The notes under the pieces were generated by a model that worked only from the letters and a program-made list of their open reading frames with translations, was not told the origin of the DNA and did no database searches. From contig NW_004450277.1 of NCBI RefSeq assembly GCF_000321225.1, positions 2,596,234 to 2,660,233 of the forward strand: 64,000 nucleotides of DNA. Direction: 5' to 3'. The DNA is from Odobenus rosmarus divergens. Lineage: Eukaryota; Chordata; Mammalia; Carnivora; Odobenidae. The position numbers and the translations under genes were made by a program. Shown here in pieces: positions 58,203 to 64,000 of the stretch (the stretch's first letter is position 1; each line of letters starts with the position of its first letter).

Positions 58203-61200
58203 GTAAGAGACGTGCCCTGGCCTCTCCCGTGGGTGTCTGCGCGTGAGCACGTGCAGGGTCCCAGGTGTGTGTGTGTGTCCGTGACCCCAAAAGCCCCACG
58301 AGGACCTGGATTTTATCTCATGTGCCGCTGTGTCCCTGGCCCCCAGACAAGGTCGGACAAGGTGCCGCTCGGCAAACACTTAAAAAGTGAATGCGTGCGT
58401 GGGAGCGTAGTCATGTCCACGATGCGTGCGTGCAGGTGTCCCAGCACGTGCCTGGCTGTGTGTGTGTGTACAGGTGCGGCTGCACTCCCTGGGGGTATCC
58501 ATGCAGGTGTGCATGGTAGGGGCGGTGTGTGCACACGCATGCTGGGGGAAGGGTCTAGCACAATACTGGAGGGAGTGTCCTGGAGCTAGATCTCTGTGGG
58601 GTACACAGTGAGAAGACCAGCCCTGCTCTGGGCCCCTCTCGGGCAAGGTCTCTATCCTATGACCACTGCCCCATCCTTCTAAGCCCTGCCCCATCCCCCG
58701 AGGAAGGCACGATGAGAAAACCTAGGCCCAGGGAGGGACAAAAGTTCCCCCCAGTTGCTCCCAGGATCCCACCAAAGCTGCGTCAGGGGTGAGAAATCAG
58801 AAGCCATTTCCCCCAAGACCAGACCAAACTCAGATTACGGTGTGAAACACTCAGGTCAGGCCGTAGAAGAGACCTTGTGTGGCCCAGGCCACGAAGCACC
58901 GGGGTAGCAGTGTCCCCGTGGCGCACACACAGCCTCCAGGACCTTGTATCCGGGCAGATAGGCAGGAGGTGAAAAAGGGGTCAGTGACCCGTGTTAGTCT
59001 GTGCCTGGCACATGGAGACATTCATGGAAGCGACAGGCAGGGACATGAGGCCTGCTGCCTTCTGCTGGCCATCCTCCCTCTGCCCATCCTCTGTGAGGCT
59101 CCTTTGTCCCCAGAGAGCCATCCCAGACGCACGGGCCTGTGTTCTTGGTGGAAATCCAGCGGGAAGCCCAGGCCGCACGTGCCTCTTTCTAAGTTCCCAC
59201 AGGAACTTAGAGTGAAGTTCAGGCCTCTGGACTCTTCATTTGGTGCTCCCTTCCAGCCCCATCCCCTCTTGTCTTTGTTCCACTCCATGTTGAATTGTTT
59301 AATTAGTACCTCCCTCGCTCAGCAGGACAGGTGCATGAGGAGGTCCAGGGGCTTGGGAGCAGGCGCCTCACAGCCAATCCAACTTCCCCTTCCCAGGTGT
59401 CTTCACCTCTCGGGAAACCGGGCACAGTGTAGCTACATCACTCAGAATCGTGCTTGGCCCAAAGGGAGACAGTCATTATTATTACCCAAATAAATAGCAA
59501 CAGTAAGAGCTAACATTTACTGTGCACTGAGGCTTTACAAAGACACTACGGGACGGGTACCATCATAATCCTTGCAAGTTTACAGAAGGGGAAACTGAGG
59601 CACAGAGCAGCCACATCGATAGTGAGTAACAGAGCTGGGATTGGTCCCCAGCAGTCCTCAACCTCCGTGGGCAAGGGTGACCCTTCTAGTCTCTGAGTCC
59701 TCTCTGCCCAAGATGTGGGGTGGATGGTGGTGGGTCGTGTGGTCTTGCTCTGTGGCCCCGGAGGGCAGCCTGACTTTATCCTGCTCTGGCCCCCCAGTGT
59801 CGGAAATCGGGAAAGCCCCTCTTCAGCAGGCTCTGCAGGTCACAGTCCCGTATTTCTTGGACTGGAATGGCGAGGTGCCTCAGCCCACCAGGTTAGTGCT
59901 CCCACCTACTGGGGAAAATGCTTTAGCCTGCCTGATGAATACCCCACGCATAGGTGAGTGTTTCCCACCATCTGGATGAGTGCTTCCCTCACCAGGTTAG
60001 ATATTCCCACCCTTTAAGTGAGTGAGTGGTCACAGGATGATTGAGGAGGTGGGACGGAGGCAGAGACACGGCGGGCAGGGGGGGGGCCGTGCCTCTGAAT
60101 TAGTAGATTTCTGCCCCCAGGGGCCAAGACTGTAGCTCCTGGGTCCCCAGGGCTGGCGGGACCTTTGGCTACTTTCTCCAAAAATGAGACACCGAATTTA
60201 GACCCAAGTCTGAGCCTAAGCACCCCCACACCCCTGTAATGAACAGAGACTCAAAAGCAGAGGAAGATGGGGTCCATCTCAAACTCAGATCCAGGGGCCG
60301 GGCGAGTTGTCCCCAACCATGTGGGAATAGACTCACTATTGCTGGATCTCTGGATTCCCAAGAGAAGTCATATATATATTTAAAATCTATCAAGTTTTGA
60401 ATGATGGCAACTAATTAAAAAACACTGGACAAACCAGCAGCTGGGGTGGAGGCCCCCAGTACGAGGCCCTGAGGGTAGGGCTGGGGTCCTGCCCTTGGCG
60501 GATGGTGGACTGGGAACAACGCAGACACACCCGACAGTGGAGGATTCCTCAGGGTTTTAGGGTTGGCCCCACGTGGCTGTTGGCCAACAGCACCGAGTGT
60601 CCTTGTTTGCAGAAGTGGGAATACATCCAAGGTGGTTGTCGAGTGAAAAGAAGCAGGTTCTCAGTCAGCCTGTGTCCCAGAGAGAGTCGCAGAAAGATGT
60701 CCGCTAAGTGCCAACAGGGAGAGTGTTTGAGGGTGGAGGTTTGATGTGACTTTTCAAATTTATATCATTTTGTAGTGTCTGAATTCCCACCCCCAACACC
60801 GGCGTAGGGGAAAAGATGACTCATTGAGGAAAAAAAGAGAAAGTTAGTTAGAAAGTACTTAGCAGTCAGAATAGGCAGCTTTGCAGGGAATGAGTTTCCT
60901 GTCCCTGGAGGGCTACCAGCCAAAGCTGTAGACTAGAATGCTACAGAGGGGATTTCTGCCCTCGGTGCTTCCCACCTTCCAAGCTTTCCCGACCTCTGTC
61001 AGAAACTAAGATCCCTCCAAGACCCGAATAATCCTCTCCCTCAATTCCTGCTCCAGGCTGGGAATCCAGTCTGCACCCTTTCCCTGCCAGCTGGTTGTCC
61101 AACAATGGCTTGCATGCCCCCTAGGTTGGAGAACTCACTACCTCTTCCTCATTCCATGGTTCCAATTGTCAGACAGTCCCTCTTCATAACATCAACAGTG

Positions 61201-62409
61201 TGGATATGGCTCATAACACCCGCCCCAGAGTTGATTCCAAGGTTTAATGGGAGCCACCCTGTCACCTCCTTTCCCACCCTGCAGGATCCAGATTTCGAAT
61301 GTCCATGTGCCCCAATTCAACCTGAAATTCATTGCCGATTTGGGGATACGAATGTTGGTAGCAGCCAATTTTACTTTCAAGGTCTTTCGGTGAGTGAATC
61401 TCCTGGCGTGGGTGTGCAGAAGGATTTTCAGGGAAGCTCCAAGGGGCAGAGTGAGGGGAGAGGGGCTAGCAACTCCCAGATCCTGTACTCAAGCCTTCCC
61501 TTCCCTGTCCAGTGCTCTTTGCCACCCTCCCGTGCGGGTGTGAGACAGTGAGAATTTGAGACCCTGGGTCCTGCTCCACAGCCGTGTAACCAGGCAGTGG
61601 GTTCACCCCTGCAGCCCTCAGTCTCCCACTCTGTGAAGTGGGAGGAAACTCTGCAGCACGGCTTTGGGGGATGCAGCAGACACTCCATGCTATAATTAAA
61701 ATCACACCTCCCCTTTCACCGTGCAAGGCACGGAGTAGGTGCTCAGTAAATGTCGCTATTAGAATTATTTCTGTGTCCCAGTCACTTTGTATGTGTTTGA
61801 TTTCCAAATGATCAGCCGGGCATTCAGAGGGATCTCTTTGATTTGAACTCATTTGTGCTGACACTGCCATTGTGTGAGTGCTCACTGGGGGCCAGGCTCC
61901 AGGCAGGGCATTTTCACACGGCTGCCTCACAGAAAGCTCAGCACGGCCCTGAGAGAGAGGTGTCGTCACTCTCATGCCCATTCCACAGAAGAGGGAACTG
62001 AGGCTCAGGATGGGGGATGGGGAGTGACCAGTCCAGGGTCTCACAGGGAGAGGGCGTTGGGAGCCAGAGTTCACACCCCTCTGCTGCAATGTCCGTGACC
62101 CTGAGTGGAGTTTGGAGGGCCTTGAGCCTGCCCCCAGGGGGCCATCTCATGCTGAGTGGGGGTCCTGCCTGTGTCAAGTGGAGGGCAGGCTCAGGCCAGG
62201 GGGGTTTGCATGGTAGGCTCTGCTGGGCAGTGCTGCCAGGGCTCAGGAACAGTGTCGCGCAGAGTCCCCGAGCCCCTGGAGCTGACGCTGCCCGTGGTCC
62301 TGCTGGCCGACGCCAACGTGGCTCAGGGCTCCATCAGGACCCCCGTGGTCAGCATCTCTGCCTGCTTCCCACTCTTCAACAACGCCACGGTGTTTGAGGG
62401 CAGTGCCAG
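58094..62409 (+). CDS. BPIFB2: BPIFB2 (BPIL1), first four coding exons; gene continues past the window
   Basis: Known: BPIFB2 is a secreted BPI/LBP/PLUNC-family lipid-binding-fold protein of the chromosome 20 BPI cluster, expressed in epithelia; its ligand is not settled. Seen: exons 58094-58202, 59798-59891, 61285-61389 and 62263-62409 with GT-AG borders and matching phases, giving about 151 residues of roughly 458 in human. A signal peptide runs from MARACGLGLL through LALLLPVVGTS, with likely cleavage near residue 21. The mature part opens LPGTVVRLNKAVLSY and contains the BPI N-terminal barrel strands (KAPLQQALQVTVPYF, VHVPQFNLKFIADLG). Sequons occur at NFT (exon 3) and NAT (exon 4). The start is chosen because a full signal peptide follows it directly. 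The last 1.6 kb of the window is intron. Confidence 0.95.
59500..59645 (-). mobile_element. MIR (BPIFB2 intron 1)
   Basis: AGAGCTAACATTTACTGTGC and GAAACTGAGGCACAGAGC form a reversed MIR. Confidence 0.7.
59798..59891 (+). CDS. BPIFB2: BPIFB2 coding exon 2
   Basis: This exon is 94 bp. The acceptor is GCCCCCCAG and the donor GTTAGT. The product is SEIGKAPLQQALQVTVPYFL, then DWNGEVPQPT and a split Arg. Confidence 0.93.
61285..61389 (+). CDS. BPIFB2: BPIFB2 coding exon 3
   Basis: This exon is 105 bp. The acceptor is CACCCTGCAG and the donor GTGAGT. The product is IQISNVHVPQFNLKFIADLG, then IRMLVAANFTFKVF and a split Arg. NFT is a potential N-glycosylation site that I also recall in the human protein. 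Confidence 0.94.
61860..62085 (-). mobile_element. MIR-like fragment (BPIFB2 intron 3)
   Basis: GAGGGAACTGAGGCTCAGG followed by GACCAGTCCAGGGTCTCACA resembles a reversed MIR. Confidence 0.55.
62263..62409 (+). CDS. BPIFB2: BPIFB2 coding exon 4
   Basis: This exon is 147 bp. The acceptor is GTCGCGCAG and the donor GTGAGT. The product starts VPEPLELTLPVVLLADANVA and contains SIRTPVVSISACFPLFNNAT. The 1591 bp downstream hold no further coding exon that I can find. Confidence 0.93.
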
Positions 62410-62834
62410 GTGAGTGCCTGGCAGGGGCGGGGCTGCAGGGTCCGACACCAAGCCTGTGGTGCCATTTCTTGAGCTTCCTTCTCCAGCCTTCACCCGATTG
62501 CCACAAGGGGCCTGAGAGAGCCCCAGGATCACACCTGTTTTATGGCTGAGGACACTGAGGCTCAGGGAAGGGGAGGGACTTGCCCAAATTCACCCAGAGA
62601 GTGGGCAGCCAGAGGCCATGTCCCCTCTACTGCACCCCCAGCCCCCCTGCAGCACATGACCATGCACGCCAGCCATTGCCGCAGTACTCAGGGAGGATGC
62701 TGGCCTGATGTGGCCACCACGGGCCTCAGGGGTTGTCCCTCCCTGCAGGGATGGGGATTCTGAGGTCCAGGGGGCTGGGACCCATCAACCTCACTGTGAG
62801 TCAGGGCTGCATCTAAAGCTGACCGGAGCACCTG

Positions 62835-63005
62835 CTGTGTGCAGGGCAGGTTCAAACCCTTTACTACATGACAGTAGCCTAGCCAGGAAGGCACAAGGAT
62901 CCCCTCCATCTTACAAGAGAACAAATGGAGGCACAGAACAGTTAAGTGACTTGCCTAAGTTTACACCGTGGGCAAACGGTGCAGTGGGTTCGAACCCCTA
63001 TAGCC
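62835..63005 (-). mobile_element. MIR-like fragment (BPIFB2 intron 4)
   Basis: AAATGGAGGCACAGAACAGT and GTGACTTGCCTAAGTTTACA, reversed MIR. Confidence 0.65.
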
Positions 63006-63244
63006 TGACTCACCTCCTGCTTGATGTCTCCCTTCCCACACGTGAGCTGGGTGGGAATTTGGAACTGGCCTCTCTCCACAGAGGGGGCTGGGCATCAGTC
63101 CATCCCTGCTTGTGTCCCGTGACCCCCCGCCACCCTCACGGGCAGCAGCTGCTCACAGAAAGGAAAGCCCAGAAGTTAGTGGCATTAAAAACACAGCTGC
63201 CATCCCCCCACCTCCCTTGAGATGCAGTCAGTGAGCTTGGGCTG

Positions 63245-63540
63245 CAGCTTGGATCGCCATTTATGAACAGATAAAGACGTGATACACACACACGCACACA
63301 CCATGGAAATTTACTCAGCCATGAAAAAGAATGAAGTCTTAACATTTGCAACGACATGGACCGAGCTAAAGAGTGCAATGCTAAACGAAATCAGTCAGTC
63401 AGAGAAAGACAAACGCCATATGATTTCACTCATATGTCGAATTTAGGAAACAAAACAAAGGAACAAAGGGGGGAAAAGAGAGAGAGAGAGGCAAACCAAG
63501 AAACAGACTCTTCATTAACTGAAATTTAAATAAAAACTTA
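63245..63540 (+). mobile_element. L1 3'-end fragment (BPIFB2 intron 4)
   Basis: ACATGGACCGAGCTAAAGAG and TATGATTTCACTCATATGTC are typical of the carnivore L1 ORF2 end. Confidence 0.85.
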
Positions 63541-64000
63541 AAAGAAACCCCGAGGAACCATAGTTTCCTATGGATCCCTGCTGAGAAACCACTTAGACCC
63601 ATCTCCCGTTGTTCAGAGGGGAAACTGAGGCACAGAATGAGAAAGGGACTTTACTGGGTGTGTCACACAGAATTGGAGCCCAAGCAGGAAGCACCCCCAG
63701 CTCACTGGGTTCAAAGCGGCCAGGAAGCCAGCTGGCCAGGAACGTGGCCGAGTCTGGCCTTTGCAGCATCTTCTCTGTCTCCCCAAAGCCTGGCCTCATC
63801 ATCACGTTTTGGCCACTTCCAGACCCCAGAACCAGTGACCTCTACTTTGAGGCTCAGTTTCCTCATCTGTGGGGCACTGTGTCGGCACATGGCAAGGTGC
63901 AGAATAGGACTCACTGGCCCCCTGGCTCGGGGGAGACACTCCTCTCTCCGACAGTGGCTTTGCCCGGAGAAACGGGCCCGAACGCGTGACCCGGAGCTCA

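Noticed and set aside
58879..59493. 204-codon plus-strand open frame inside BPIFB2 intron 1
   Set aside because: It lies in an intron between well-phased exons and has no recognisable domain.
61466..62089. 207-codon minus-strand open frame in BPIFB2 intron 3
   Set aside because: It overlaps a MIR-like repeat and lacks any family resemblance.

Overview
The window is nuclear DNA from a carnivoran mammal. It has large introns, GT-AG splice sites, MIR, L2, L1 and MaLR fossils, and about twenty copies of a tRNA-derived SINE whose head reads GGGCGCCTGGGTGGCTC. The body of these SINEs (GATCCCAGGGTCCTGGGATC, then GGGCTCCCTGCTC) matches the arctoid form of CanSINE (bears, seals, mustelids), not the dog or cat forms. 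That lineage call rests on remembered consensus sequences.

Three protein genes are present in the order EFCAB8 (+), SUN5 (-), BPIFB2 (+), the same order as human 20q11.21. Positions 1-18620 hold the 3' half of a WD40-repeat gene that I assign to EFCAB8: seven exons and a poly(A) signal. Positions 18621-37120 are intergenic (one old antisense L1, one L1 relic, SINEs and MIRs, no supported gene). Positions 37124-54361 hold all 13 coding exons of SUN5, the sperm head-tail coupling SUN-domain protein. Positions 54362-58093 separate the divergently arranged SUN5 and BPIFB2 starts. From 58094 to the right edge lie the first four coding exons of BPIFB2, a secreted BPI-fold protein; the gene runs off the window.

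The sequence shows several departures from intact genes. SUN5 coding exon 9 has one extra base, which would end the protein at about 206 of 365 residues, just after the SUN domain begins. The last EFCAB8 exon appears to lack one base. SUN5 intron 10 uses a GC donor. The 50-N gap is flanked by an exact 48-bp duplication, so it is probably an assembly artefact. Two single-base frame breaks near such a join make sequencing error a serious alternative to real gene loss. I found no operon, CRISPR array, phage or other prokaryotic-type system, and no convincing undescribed gene system.
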